64,000 bases of DNA, taken from positions 4,457,501-4,521,500 of the forward strand of contig LR746268.1 of assembly GCA_902729315.2 (NCBI GenBank), written 5' to 3'. Of this stretch, positions 1 through 11,678 are shown piece after piece (position 1 is the first letter of the stretch; every line of letters starts with the position of its first letter). The notes under the pieces were generated by a model. The model worked only from the letters and a program-made list of their open reading frames with translations. It did not search any database and had not been told where the DNA came from. The stretch is from Spirodela intermedia (taxonomy: Eukaryota > Streptophyta > Magnoliopsida > Alismatales > Araceae). The translations under genes and the position numbers were made by a program.

Positions 1-156
1 GGGTAGCGACCTTAGAAGAACTCAAGTTCACCAAAGGAAATAATGGGCTGATTAAGTGAAACCTACTAGGGCCTCCTGATCTGCAAGGCCCGATCTGGCC
101 ATGAAAGAAGCAGGCAAAATGGGCCTTTGGACGTAGTTCGTTCAATTCCATGGCCG

Positions 157-193
<37 letters not shown>

Positions 194-1572
194 GAGAACC
201 ACAAAGTTCAACCCAGCCTACGTCCATTGTACTCCTATCTCACATTTAGAAGTTGTCGTCTAATTGCAATGCTATTATTTAATCACTCATATGTATATTA
301 AGAATAAAAAAATTATTTATTTTCAGCTTGTGCATTCTGATATCATCTTTTAGGTTAAAATGCCGCAAAAAAGGTGGACTTTGTGCTTCACTAATTAAAT
401 AATACAGTTGTCACTACCATCAAAGAACTTGAAAATATTTAATTAATGTCAAAATTACAGATTATATTTATTTTAGTGTTAATACCTTTATGAATAAATA
501 GCCATTTAGTAGCTAACAGCGAATTGCTATAACTCAGACTAAAAATTATCATAGCAAAGCATGTATCTACGATATGAGTATTTTTTTCTCACTTCGATCT
601 ATACTCATGACAACTAGCATGCCATCTTTGATGAGATCAACGGACCCGTTTTCGACCCTATTAATTAGATGCCGATTCACATGCCACCGTGGACATTAAT
701 GCAATAGACCCTTTTAACGATATCAATGACAACTAGCATCCTACTCTAGAAGACGAGGATCTAACCAGGAAACCCAAGAAGATGGCATCGGCCACCAGCA
801 ATTCCTGAGCTACAGAGCGGCTTCCCTTCCGGGTCAAATCATTCAATCAATACCATATTTCTATTATTAAAGATAAAAAGAATGAAAATATACATCGGTG
901 GAGTACAGCAGTTCAATTTTTCTGTTGATATGAAGCTGTTCATGTTGAGAACCGATGGAGAGGAGCATGGTTTTCCATTTTTCTGACATTTACATAAGAT
1001 TGCATCGAAGAGAATGCTGCGGTCAGATGGATTGGGAGATATATTCAAGCATCTGCTCGATCGTAGAGGATCCAGAAGAGGAAGAGAGCTTGCTTGGATT
1101 GGGGAAATTGGGAGCGGAAGGCAGTCAAGAGAGAGTGTCTGACCGCTGGCATGAAGCGACGTCCCTGCTGTCTCCACAGATGGAGCAAGCGGGCTGATCA
1201 GAGCCAGACCGGCCGGAGAAAGGAGGGATTCTTGCTTCAAGACATGTCCAGCTCTTCATGTCGGAGGATGATGACCTGCTAAAAGCTGGAAGGGGCCAGG
1301 AGATTGTACTAATTTATGCTCTGACAGAGTCTGAAGGTGGAGAAAGAAGACTTCTGTGATGGTTTTATTTACTGGGAAGGAGACGACGGCGTCCAGTGCT
1401 CGCCGGAGACACCCGCCCCAGGTGGTGGCGCCGGCGACTTGGGAGAACCGAGAACTATCCTTTTTTTGGTTCTGTACAGACCCATCTTCGAATCCAATCG
1501 AACGCACCAGTAGTAGATACAGAAGTGTCAGTCTTGCTTACCGCATCGGGAAGACCATCATCATCGCCGTGG
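1..1572. other. Intergenic region downstream of the U-box gene
   Basis: No gene was recognised here. A (CT)n tract lies at 160-190 and AT-rich DNA fills about 240-700. The part next to the U-box stop codon probably contains its 3' untranslated region on the minus strand. A short word (gacaactagcat) occurs near 609 and again near 728, too short to define an element. The reading frames at 839-1240 and 955-1197 show no domain, signal peptide or conserved motif. Confidence 0.6.
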
Positions 1573-3351
1573 TTAGACAGAATGCGCCACGCCCCTCGTC
1601 CGGTTCATCCTCTCCAGTATCCCCGCCGCCTTCCTGCGTGCCCTCGAGGTCCCGTTCTGGGCGAGCTGCGAGATGGTGCCGTTGAGGTCCTCTTCCTCCC
1701 TGACCTCCCGAAGCTTCGTCCGGTCGTTGATGCAGATGGAGTGGAGGACCACAGCGGAATTCTCCCTGTTTCGGCCGCATGTGCTCTCCTTGATGATCCC
1801 CAGGAGAGAGGGCACCCCACCGTTGGAACCCATATCCTCCACCGCCTCCTGGTTCCCTGCCAGCATCGCTAGGATGGCCAGGGACTCGTCGACGAGAGTC
1901 TGCTCCGTGACGGTCTTCAACAGCACCCGCACCGCTCCCTCCTTCACGGCCCGGCTCCTGTTGTCGTGGGCCACGCAGAGGTTGAAGATGGCGGACGCGG
2001 CATCCTTCTTGGCCACTGGGCTACCCTCCTCGAGCAGCTTTACCAGGGGGCCAATCGCCCCCGATTCCCCGATCCTGAGCTTGTTGGAGTCGAGCGCCGA
2101 GAGGGTGAACAGAGCGGCGGCAGCGTTGCTGCGAGTCTCCATGTTCCCCGTCCTCAGGGCGTCGATGAGCAAGGGGATGGCCTGGGGGTTCTCCCCAACG
2201 ACCTTCTTGTTGTTGTCGTGGATGGAGATGTTGAGGATGGTGGTGACGACGTCCTCCTGCATCTCCGGGTGCTGGCGGAGCTCGGAAGAGGACAGCAGAG
2301 ATAGGAGGCGGGGGATGGCGTCGGGATTCTCACCGAGGAGTGTGCGGAAGGATGGTCTGCGCTTAGTGAGCAGACGGAGCTCCCTCACCGCGTTCTTCTG
2401 CTCCGAGACGGAGGGGAAGGAAATCTTCTCCAGGAGACCGCAGAGCTCAACGCGTTCACCTTGGGTGACGACGCTGGCGGCGTCGTCGCCGCCGTCGAGA
2501 GTGTCCCTCGGGGGAAGATCCACGCCGTGGGAATCGCACCATTCGGAGATCATGCGGCGGAGGATGTGGTTCGGTGTGAGGAAGCAGTGAACAAGCACCT
2601 GCTCTGTCCGCGGGCAAGTCCGGTGGCCGGCGTTGAGCCAAGCCTGAATGAAAGGACGGTCGTACGTCTGCGCAGAAAAAAAATTGCCAGAAAAAACCGA
2701 ATAAATAACATCCATCCAAGAATGAGGAAGAAACAAGAAAGGAATCCCTCTGGATCGGACTCTGTGCTTCCACTGTACAGCTTGCTCATCTTCTGTACGA
2801 ACTGAACACCAATTCTTGAGCATACAACTTTCCGGAGTCTACTTCGACGAAACCCTCAGCGAAATAGCGTCGATCGAATGTGTAAGGAAGTCGAAGAAGA
2901 ACAACTAGAAGACTAATTCCAATTGCTCGTAGGATCGGAAAGAGGGAAAAGTGTCGACTACGGAAGTGATAAGACCGAACCATACCTCCCCTGTGGCGAG
3001 GACGACAGGTTCCTTCATTATCTCGGAGGAGATGGGGCAGAGAAAATGCTCAGGTACGGCGCCCTTGCCGGCTGCCGGGGACGGCTTTCTCTGCTGAGGC
3101 GAGATCGACGACCTCATCCCTTTGCCGCTGACGCCGACACCGCCCCCCTTCCTCTGGCAGCCGAATTTGTGCTCCCTCAGCGCAGACAGAACCATGGACG
3201 CCCTATCCAAGGCCTCCGCCGCAGCAGCATCGTCCATAGACGGCTCTCCGCCGGCAATCGCGTCTGCCAACCTTCGGAGCTCCATCTTCAGCTCCCCCTC
3301 CGCCAGTTTCTCCATCCCCCCCGCCCCCCGCCGCCTGGCTAACCCCATCAT
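1573..3351 (-). CDS. PUB9: U-box/ARM-repeat E3 ubiquitin ligase, PUB9-like
   Basis: This is a plant U-box E3 ubiquitin ligase, which would pass ubiquitin from an E2 to substrates recognised by its ARM repeats. Two exons: 3351-2986 and 2667-1573, joined across a GT-AG intron of 318 nt (donor GTATGG, acceptor GCGCAG), both phase 0, giving 486 residues. The U-box spans about residues 99-173. It starts PEHFLCPISSEIMKEPVVLA in exon 1, and exon 2 continues TYDRPFIQAWL and the TPNHILRRMI stretch. The N-terminal part resembles the family's short helical region (ALREHKF). Armadillo repeats fill about 215-470, with the stretches NISIHDNNKKVV, NAAAALFTLSALDSNK and GTSRARRKAAGILERM closely matching Arabidopsis PUB9 as I recall it. 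Two Met codons in tandem (3351, 3348) could each be the start. The intron splits the U-box, so neither exon alone has a complete domain. Confidence 0.92.
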
Positions 3352-4130
3352 CTACCTCCTCCGCCGAGATCGCAATCGCTGAGACCGATCAGAAGCCAGA
3401 GAGTCGGATTCCCCCCTGCGTCCTCCCCATGGAGGAATGTCAGAAGGAAGCCGATGAGAAGCGACGGCAGCCACCTGAAACGGAAGCCACGCTTTGACAC
3501 TGGTTTGGGGTGGTGGCGGCCGTGGCGGCCGCGGCGGCGACGATGGTGGTGCCGCCACCGGTCCTCTCCTCCTCGCCCTTTCTCTCTTCCCACGACGGCC
3601 TTCGCTCTCAGTAAATAGTCCTAATTCGCATCGTCATTAATCACCGGCCTCTCGTTGGGGTTTTCGTATTTAACCACACAATAAACGAGATCGAGAGTGG
3701 CGGCGTATCCCGTCCTCTGCTCCGCGGCTGCCTGGCAGCTATTTTGTCCGCCACGTGGCAACCTCCGCTGGAGAGACCCCACGTGATAGCTGTTCCCGGG
3801 AGTCACGTGATAATCTCCTGCCCAATCATCTGCCAGCGTGGACAGACAGCTGGTGGCCACATCCGGCCCACCTCGTCCACATCGCTCGATTGAAACGTTT
3901 TTGTCGGACGTGTCACCTCTGTTGGCGGCTGCACACTGTCCCCGTCATTTCCCGCCAAAAAATCGAAACCAGCTCATCCCCCATTGGAGCCGACTGGTTG
4001 CAGCTCCTCGCCGTGATGATCAAGCAGAACCGCGTGCCCGTCTAGCGGCGCCTCCGCCGCCGCTGCCACACCCAAAACCGGCCACGTGTGACAGCAAAAC
4101 CTCCAGCGGTGACGGTGCCGCCGACACGGG

Positions 4131-4164
<34 letters not shown>

Positions 4165-4609
4165 GATGCTCTAATAATGGGGATTGGTACAGACTCGAAC
4201 GACTCAGGATGAGGTCGAGGGTTGACTGCACTGTAATTGTGTGGACCCATAGCTGACTATTGCGTAGATTTGGTCGTTGATCCGAATGAGAGCATCCAAT
4301 CCTCGTTCTCGATTAATTAAATACTATTTCCCGATCGGAATACGTGATATTTCGTAAATAGTAGGTGTCACTTGATTTTTAATAAAGCAACTTTGTTCGT
4401 GGCGATCTAACATTAGTTTGATACAATAAATTAAAAGGAGAAAGAGACGTGTCGGCAAAGAGACCCTCCGGGGAATGGAAGGTGGCTACCGTGCCATAAA
4501 GTCAAAGCTTGCCCATTACCATCGATCCCGTGACGGTAGCAGGGGTGTCTCGAGCTCTTGATGGCCTACGGAAAACACTCTTCTGCGTTGACCGGAGCCG
4601 TGAACCTTC

Positions 4610-4611
<2 letters not shown>

Positions 4612-4674
<63 letters not shown>
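4612..4674. repeat. (GA)n microsatellite, 63 bp
   Basis: A pure GA dinucleotide run of about 31 units, one of the longest in the window. GA tracts of this kind can bind plant BBR/BPC proteins, but nothing here shows that this one does. Confidence 0.97.
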
Positions 4675-4677
<3 letters not shown>

Positions 4678-5547
4678 TCCGTCTATTAGTAAATAAATTG
4701 TCAGAGTTTTTACTTATAAGCAAGTATTATGCGTCAATGTTCCAGCTGGGGGCCATATGCTACAGCACGTGCCAACTGGGCCCACCACACCCAATTATAC
4801 TGCGTGTCGAGGAGATACAATGCCGATGCTTCCAATCCTCTCAACTTGCATTCATTCCTTCTCTACGTAATTGGCTAGTTAACCTCTATTCAAAGAGTCA
4901 ATCCTCATTTGGATGACGGCAAATGCATGTTTAAATGAGGAAAGTATGAGGCACGCATACGCACCTACCACGCTAGCCAGTTAAGTCAACGATGCTAACT
5001 TGTGGTGATGAACCTGCTGCAAAAAGATTCCTGTAAAAATAATTGGTCAAACTACATTCACATTAATCAATTCTTCTGTACAGTTTATAATTAAGGTGAA
5101 TATTCCTTCTTCTGTACACTTTATCCTTTTTGGGTTGATTCCGGCGCCGGCATCATCCCTTCACCGTCACGTCGTCGTGATATGTAAGTAAGAGGGAGGG
5201 AGCGGGGAGGAGGCGAGAGGGAGAGAGAGAGAGAGAGGAATCAAGAGGACCTATCGATCCTGATTAAGCAGATAATTAATGCTCTCATCATACGAGCTGA
5301 AAAGGTGACCAAGAAGACATGCCGGAGCGTGCCGACGCCGTCTCAGGTGTACAACGATCGACGGCGCGCGTGCCGGAGGGGAAATATCCTCAAGCCTCCG
5401 ATGTGTGGGTTGGGAGGAGACTAAAATAACTTATTGCGTCACCGTTCCTTGATAGGATGGTCTAGCTAACTCGCTTTCAAACAAATGAGATGTGGTATCC
5501 ACCGCCCATATCACTTCCTGTTTGGTGAGTGGTCATCTCATGATCCC

Positions 5548-5550
<3 letters not shown>

Positions 5551-5602
<52 letters not shown>
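5551..5602. repeat. Compound (CT)n(AT)n microsatellite
   Basis: A CT run of 28 bp passes directly into an AT run of about 24 bp. Such a compound repeat is prone to length change. Confidence 0.97.
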
Positions 5603-7175
5603 TGCTATTTGATATATTTGTTTGGGTAAGAACAAAGTTGGATTATTTTTACGTTTTTAATGGGATTTTCTTATCTACGAGTTCATCACCATTGCCAACT
5701 TTAGAATCAACGGGTCCCTCTCTCTATCTATAGAGATACGCGTATATATATAATATTTTTGTGGGTCTAGAAAAATAATTGGATTTATTTGAATAAAAGA
5801 CTGAACTATTGGAAGATTTTTGATAAAGGACGTTGTAAACCAGGTTTTATTTTTTTTTATTGTGGCAAACTTTGTTAAACGTTTATCTTATATAACCTAT
5901 CGAGTAGATAATGGTGGAGCAACATGGCGAGAGAACGTGGGCTCTGGACAGCTGGGCCAATCGCGATGAAGGGCCAGGAGAGTAACTGGGCTGGGCGGGC
6001 CGGATTTTATTTTTTCGGTTCGAATCTTTAGGCCCGAGCCCGGGAAAAAACCCCCTGACTATCGCGCTGTCGATGCCGCCACGTCTTTATGTAGTACTCT
6101 CCAACTCATCGCGATGGTCAATGCATGACCGTGATCAGCGACTTTATCATCCGTCGTTCATAGTCAACGCTATGTCGCAAAATTCAATAACGGTAAGGAA
6201 GCTTGTCTTGGGGTCGGCCGACTGGAAGTCCCTTGTTACGACTCTCTCTCTCTCTCTCTCTCTGCCCGTCGCCTCAGAAAACATCGAATGTGTCGAGTAA
6301 GGCCAGTGAAGTCTTCTCTCTCTCGGTCCTCTCTTGGAACATCCCACGTGTCGGGAGAAGACGTAAGGCTATATCTCTCCCTCTCTAAAAACACGGCACG
6401 TGTTTTCGAGTGCAATCTGGCTCCTCTCTCTCTCTATCTGTCCTCCCCCCTGTCCCTTTTTGTCTCTCTCGGACGTGTTGGGGATTCTTGTTGAGATCAA
6501 CCCATGAAGTTGGGCACGGCCGACGAGTCTCTCTCTCTCTCTCTCTAGAGAAAGACCTCTAGTTTTCTAAGGCGAAGGCAGAGAGAGAGACGACTGATGC
6601 CGTGTCTGAAGAGGACGACCAATATGCACGCCGAGGTGGAGCCCAGGGAGCCTTCACTGGATCCCGAGGGAGCCTTCGTTGGACCCCAGATGGAACGGCC
6701 ACGTCAGCATACGACCTTTCAGCGCGACCCATCGGTTCCTTCCTGTAAAAACGAGCTCCAGGCAACTGTACAGCTCGGCCCAAAAAATATGGGCTTGGGC
6801 TTAAAATAAGTGGAAAGTAGTTCAGCCCATTTATTTTATGGGCCTGGTATAATATGCAGCCCATAGAGTTGTAGGCTTGATTTTATCCACGTGGTCCCTC
6901 TCTCTCTCTTTCTCTCTCTCTCTCCTCTCTCAGCTGCGTATGGGGCTTGGGGCCAGTCCTATTTTTGGGGTTTTTCTGTAATTGTGAGATTTATTGATAG
7001 ATATCAATGCTGGATTGGGCTCGAAAAGCCCAGACCACTTCAATTGATCAAACCTAAAATGTGGGCCGATATCGTAATTACGTGGGCCGATGTGACTCGG
7101 GCCCGTGTGCTCATGAAGAAAGATGAGGATGGCTTTTCCGGGCGGGGTCCAACGCGGGTGGAGAATATTGACTCT

Positions 7176-7178
<3 letters not shown>

Positions 7179-7210
<32 letters not shown>
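7179..7210. repeat. (CT)n microsatellite upstream of the TLD gene
   Basis: A pure CT run of 32 bp, about 350 bp before the TLD start codon. It may lie in the core promoter or 5' leader, where CT-rich patches are common in plants. Confidence 0.95.
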
Positions 7211-7213
<3 letters not shown>

Positions 7214-7563
7214 TGCTGTTTAATCCGGAGAGCAGAGCGCGGAATCAGCCGACTGGACCTCCACGGAGCTGTTGCCTTCCAGTTGAAGCAAGGAGAGGGA
7301 GAAGAAGCGATGCCCCGGGGAGTCCCTGATTCCCTGCGCTCATCTGTCCCACCTTCCCGTCGACGAGGGGAGTCCCAGGAATTTTAGATTTTGATGGGAG
7401 GAAAAGGGTAGAGGACGAGGAATTTCGTCGTGATTTTTCGCAGATTCTCTTCCTCGGGACTTGTTGGGAGGGAGGAGTGGTGGTTTGCGGCGATTCCATC
7501 TTTTCAATCTCTGCGGCGGAGGAAAGGAGGTGAAGGAAGTAGGGGAAGGACGTGGTCGGGGGA

Positions 7564-10293
7564 ATGGGTCAGAAGAAGCCCTCTCTGCGCAGCAAGGCGG
7601 CGCATCTGGTCTCCGATATCACCACCGTCCTCCTCAATCCCATATCCGACGAGCCATCTACTCCACGTGTGAGTGTTTTCTCCTCCTCGCTCCATCTTGC
7701 CCTCCGTTTGGGGCAGTTTCCGAGATGTTTGTACGCGATCATCGCTTTCCGTCTCGAGGGCACGGATTTTAGACAAACTGGTTCTCGTCCCACGAGAGTG
7801 ATCCCACTGGAGGAAAAGATAGCTTCAGCTGTTCTTCAAGAAACCGAATAAGCAGAAGGATACTTAAGATTTTTAAGGCTAGAACAATCTTTCAATCGGA
7901 GACGCACCATTGTTCTGGATCAAAACAGTTGCTCCTCCTGATCAGGTCGTGCAGAGTGGACGCCACCTCATTTCGCGGTGTTTGCTTACCTCATTCGCTC
8001 GATTATACTGTCGTCTTATGGCTCATCTCAGGAAAATCTGTTGTCTCTAGGGTTTATGTGGCTTAATACGATCGTGATCAAGAATTTACGAATCAGCTGT
8101 AATTTTAAAATCGAGATCATCCAACTGTAGAACGCCCTCATAGTTGTTCTACAAAATAATTTTGATTTATAATGGCATCTTAAAATTTTGAACGGGTATA
8201 TCTTCTGAGTTGGGCGTCTTGCATTTCTTCCACAAAAAAAAAAGAAAATTTGGCAAATGTTTTAAAATAATTCTCCGTTATTACATTACACTAAAAATCT
8301 TAGAGAGCCGCCGCCTCTCGGGAGCTCATCGTTTTCTTCTGATCGTTGACCTCAGTTTTATCATCTCCTTACTGTTTTCCTCGTATCGGATTTGGCCAGG
8401 GGGACGGTGCAGCAAAGGAAAGCCCGGAAGAAGAAGCTCCAGAAACCGAGTCCAAGGTCCTGGTCGGGCCCGATACATCCTCTTTTACCGCGTTCTTGGC
8501 TTCACTTCTGTCATCTGCGGAGTCTAGCGATCATTTTAGCGTTCAACCCGAGGAACCCCGTGCCAGGACGGAGGAGGTGGCGTCCTCCTCCTCTGGGATC
8601 AATGAGAATGCTGGAAGAAAAGGCTTGTTCTCCAGAGGGAAGCAGTCCCTTGGTAAAGCTCTCCAGAAGGCATCTAGAATGGGTGGCTATAGAGATAAAA
8701 GATCACACCCAAGGTCTGACTCCGATTTGACGAATGGTTCGAGCCTCTCTTCGCATGGGCCGATGCCGGTGAACTCCCCCAAGAACAGTGCGTCTCAGAT
8801 TAGTCTTCCAGCGATGTCGGAGCCCTCGTTGCTTCTTTCAGAAAGCTTCCGAGGTGATCTTTATGCCTCACTGCCGGCAGTAACACAGGGGAAACATTGG
8901 GTCCTTCTCTACAGGTGCGCATATGGATGCTCGAGGCGGAAGTAACTCCGATACGAGGACTAAGGAATCTGATCGCTGATAATTTCTTCTGTGTGTTTTT
9001 CAGCACAGCGAGGCACGGGATATCACTCTCCACGCTGTACAGAAGAAGTTTGCTTTGCCCGGGTTTCTGCTTACTGGTGAGGACCCAACCGTGGATGTTT
9101 ATGTTCTTTACCTCTAGAGGTAGAACGAGCATTAAAAATCTGCGCACCATTTTTTTTGCATTCCAGTTCTTTATATACATTTTAATTCAAAAAGAGAGCT
9201 CAAACAGATGGATATCATATTTTTTGAGCTAAATCTGATGAATTTTGGAGATCCCCTGCTAAATTTCGAGATAAAGGCTTCTGATCTGATGTATTTTTAG
9301 GCCGGATCTCTGGAATCACAGGTTCTTCTCCCGATAAAAATCATCCCTTTCCACCCTCAAATTTGCAAGACAGCCTGAGATATATTCGGCTTTAGAACCA
9401 CCATCGGCTCTGAGACTCTGTTCAAATTACTGGCAGGGCCATGTCTTTATACTCTCGATGATGCTAATCAGATACTCTTGCGTAGGTTGTCGGGGACCAG
9501 ATGGGCGCTGTATTTGGGGGTTTGCTTGAGGCGCCGCTCCTTCCATCCAGTAAGAGGAAGTATCAGGTACCTCAGAATGGGTTCTCCTCACTCACTACTC
9601 GCAACAAATGCAGCTAATATTCGCCAGAGTTGACTATGTATTTTGCCATTTCAGGGAACGAATAGCACCTTCATCTTCACCACTCTCTCTACCCCTCCCT
9701 CCATTTTCCGCCCGACAGGTGCCGGACCGCCCATTTTTGACCGATTAACCATGCTTTCTCAAGCACCTGACCGATGATCGGACGCCTGCAGGAGCTAACC
9801 GGTACTTCTCCTTGTGCTCTCCCGACTTCCTGGCCATCGGAGGCGGTGGGCACTTTGCGCTCTACCTGGACGGCGATCTGTGAGCGCCCTCCCCTTGCTG
9901 AGACCAGCTTTTCTCTCCCGTTTGGCCATTTCTGGCCATTTTTCATTCAGCTCCACGATAAGCTAGACTCCCGTGCTAAAAAGAGACGCTTGGGTCAACA
10001 GTCTGAGCGGATCGAGCTCCACATCGGAGACCTTTGGCAACCCCTGCCTCGCACATTCCGAAGATTTTCAGGTCAAAGAAGTCGAGGTACGAGCATTCTT
10101 CATCATCTTTATCTATCTTTCTTTGAGCTTATGGATCTTTTGAGTGGATAGAAAGGGAGAGAGGGGCTGAGGCTGCTACTTCTGCTGCTGCCTCTGTGAA
10201 ATGCAGCTGTGGGGCTTCGTGTACGCCTCAAAGTATGACGAGATGATGGCGCTCTGCCACGCCGAAGCCGCCGCCGGCATCTGCCGCTGGTGA
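7564..10293 (+). CDS. TLD-domain protein (OXR-like)
   Basis: This encodes a plant TLD-domain protein of 365 residues, related to the oxidation-resistance family; its biochemical role is not firmly known. Exons: 7564-7668, 8400-8914, 9004-9076, 9486-9566, 9655-9718, 9792-9879, 10002-10086 and 10207-10293. All introns are GT-AG and all phases join. The N-terminus (MGQKKPSLRSKAAHLVSDIT) matches the plant proteins annotated as TLD-containing nucleolar proteins. Residues about 60-175 are polar and low in complexity. The TLD domain covers about residues 180-365, with HGISLSTLYRRS, GDQMGAVFGG, KRKYQGTNSTFIF, ANRYFSL, FLAIGGGGHFALYLDGDL and the VKEVELWGF and CRW ending. An in-frame ATG at 7552 would add four residues, but the start at 7564 matches the family N-terminus. 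The 73-nt intron 5 is short but usable in plants. Confidence 0.93.
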
Positions 10294-11144
10294 ATTTGTG
10301 TAGAGGAGGAGGACGGCACCGGCACGTTGACTAGCTGAGAGAACCTCCTCCTGCCTGATCGTTCACCGAGCTTTCTTGTGACTAATCCTCCTCCTGTCCT
10401 TTAACATGTACATATTCTGTATGGCGGAAGCCATGGGCTCTTTGATTCTGAAATATATTTCACATTAGTATTTGGTATGTCGATAGTTTTAGAAAAAAAT
10501 TGTGGTGTTTTCCAAGCCGGGGATTCGTTCACATCGAGGTCATGGAGATTGTATGCATGAAATTGGGGGTCCGAGGTAAGTATTTTATGCTTATAGAGGT
10601 ATTTGACCTTTGCAGATGGGTCAAGTGGGAAAGAAGTCAACCTTGTTATACTCTTATGGGTAACCCATCACAGAGATTCAGGTTGCAGACGAGTCAGAGT
10701 CAACCCTACCCTGTTTAGATTAGGGTTGACCTGGTTTCGGGTTCATGTATTTTTAGGAAGTTTCTATGGAGAGTTAAATAGCCGTACTTTTTTCGCTTTG
10801 AGGAGTTTGCTAATGGTGGAATAAAAAAGAGAGCATTGTGATGCGGCCTGGACTTCAATAAGATCTGGAATGAAATCTCAGCTCCCTCATTTTTCTCGTT
10901 CTGTAGCTGTCTGGTGTTCACTTGTTTGACCCTCTGTGTGTGTGTTTGTCTCTCTCTTTCGCTGTATGTACACATGGATATGCATTCATGCATAGATACA
11001 CAGATGATCAAAGTAGGCAGTTGGGGCATCATTCAGAAGACCGGAACCTTGCTCGGCATTCCAAAGGCTAGAGTGAGAGCAACCGGCGGAAGCTTATTCA
11101 TTCAAATCTTATGATAACGGATGATGAGGTTAAAGGCAGAAGAC

Positions 11145-11180
<36 letters not shown>

Positions 11181-11188
11181 TGAGGGGA
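10294..11188. other. Intergenic region between TLD and defensin-like genes
   Basis: The two flanking genes converge here, so the region should hold both 3' untranslated regions. No coding sequence was recognised. A (GA)n run lies at 11148-11178, just after the stop codon of the minus-strand defensin-like gene. An AATAAG-like polyadenylation word for that gene is present around 11093-11100 on the minus strand. Confidence 0.55.
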
Positions 11189-11563
11189 TTATAGGCAGCA
11201 ACAGTAGAGGCGGTATTGGACGTTGACGCAGACGCCCTCACTGAACTTGAGGGTCTTGCAGTGATAGAGGCAGTTGTTCGCCCTCTCCAGGGGCAGCCGC
11301 CCCTGGCATTCCCCGTAGCAGCCCCCCGGATCAGCCTCCACCTCAACCACCACTGCGTCCTCCCATCCACCCAGATTTATCGGATCAGAGAGAACCACAA
11401 TTTCACCAGAAAAACAACAGGCAGGGATTCATAATCATATACTTTTCGATCGAATGGGTTAGCTTATTTCATGACTCATGGTGAAAACCAGGGGCCAGGA
11501 TGGGCTCGGTCGTCCTCTACGAAGCCCCAGGTTCATATCCTGAGGTTTGGAGAACAGCCCAGA

Positions 11564-11597
<34 letters not shown>

Positions 11598-11678
11598 TTC
11601 ACCTGAGGTTGATGATACAAGAGCCACGAGTAGAACGACGGCCGCAAGCCGTCGAGCATGGATATCTCCGCCGGCCAT
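11189..11678 (-). CDS. Secreted defensin-like cysteine-rich peptide
   Basis: A two-exon gene too short to show as one ORF. Exon 1 is 11678-11603 and exon 2 is 11352-11189, joined across a 250-nt intron (donor GGTGAAC, acceptor GACGCAG), phase 1, giving 79 residues. Residues 1-25 look like a signal peptide: a basic n-region ending ARR, then LAAVVLLVALV, then SSTS. The mature part has eight cysteines spaced C-x3-C-x11-C-x3-C-x9-C-x8-CCC. The C-x3-C helix pair, the G-x-C word (EGVC) and the terminal C-x-C correspond to the cysteine-stabilised alpha-beta layout of plant defensin-like proteins. Plant defensin genes also commonly have one intron near the end of the signal peptide. The likely role is antimicrobial or signalling in the apoplast, which is inference. 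The exact acceptor is the weakest point. An out-of-frame upstream ATG at 11745 overlaps the start if the transcript begins that far upstream. Confidence 0.6.

Larger units (their letters stand above)
3352..7563. other. Intergenic region, microsatellite- and site II-rich
   Basis: No gene recognised in 4.2 kb. The first few hundred bases should hold the 5' leader and promoter of the minus-strand U-box gene. It then contains many (CT)n/(GA)n tracts (4132-4162, 4612-4674, 5221-5238, 5551-5602, 6240-6264, 6530-6548, 6895-6926, 7179-7210) and several CACGTG-type words around 6350-6410. Between about 5940 and 7110 it has many GGCCCA/TGGGCC/AGCCCA words. Open frames here read mostly as Leu-Ser or Arg-Glu runs from the dinucleotide repeats and are not genes. 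The last 300 bases probably include the 5' leader of the TLD gene. Confidence 0.6.

Noticed and set aside
1673-2590. Long plus-strand open frame (305 codons) opposite the U-box gene
   Set aside because: It is antisense to a conserved GC-rich exon, has no domain and has Arg/Ser-rich composition typical of shadow frames.
6015-6030. tRNA B-box-like word GGTTCGAATC
   Set aside because: No acceptor stem, A box or cloverleaf can be formed around it.
4502-7329. Several frames with long LSLSLS or RERERE runs
   Set aside because: They are translations of CT/GA microsatellites with no conserved flanks.
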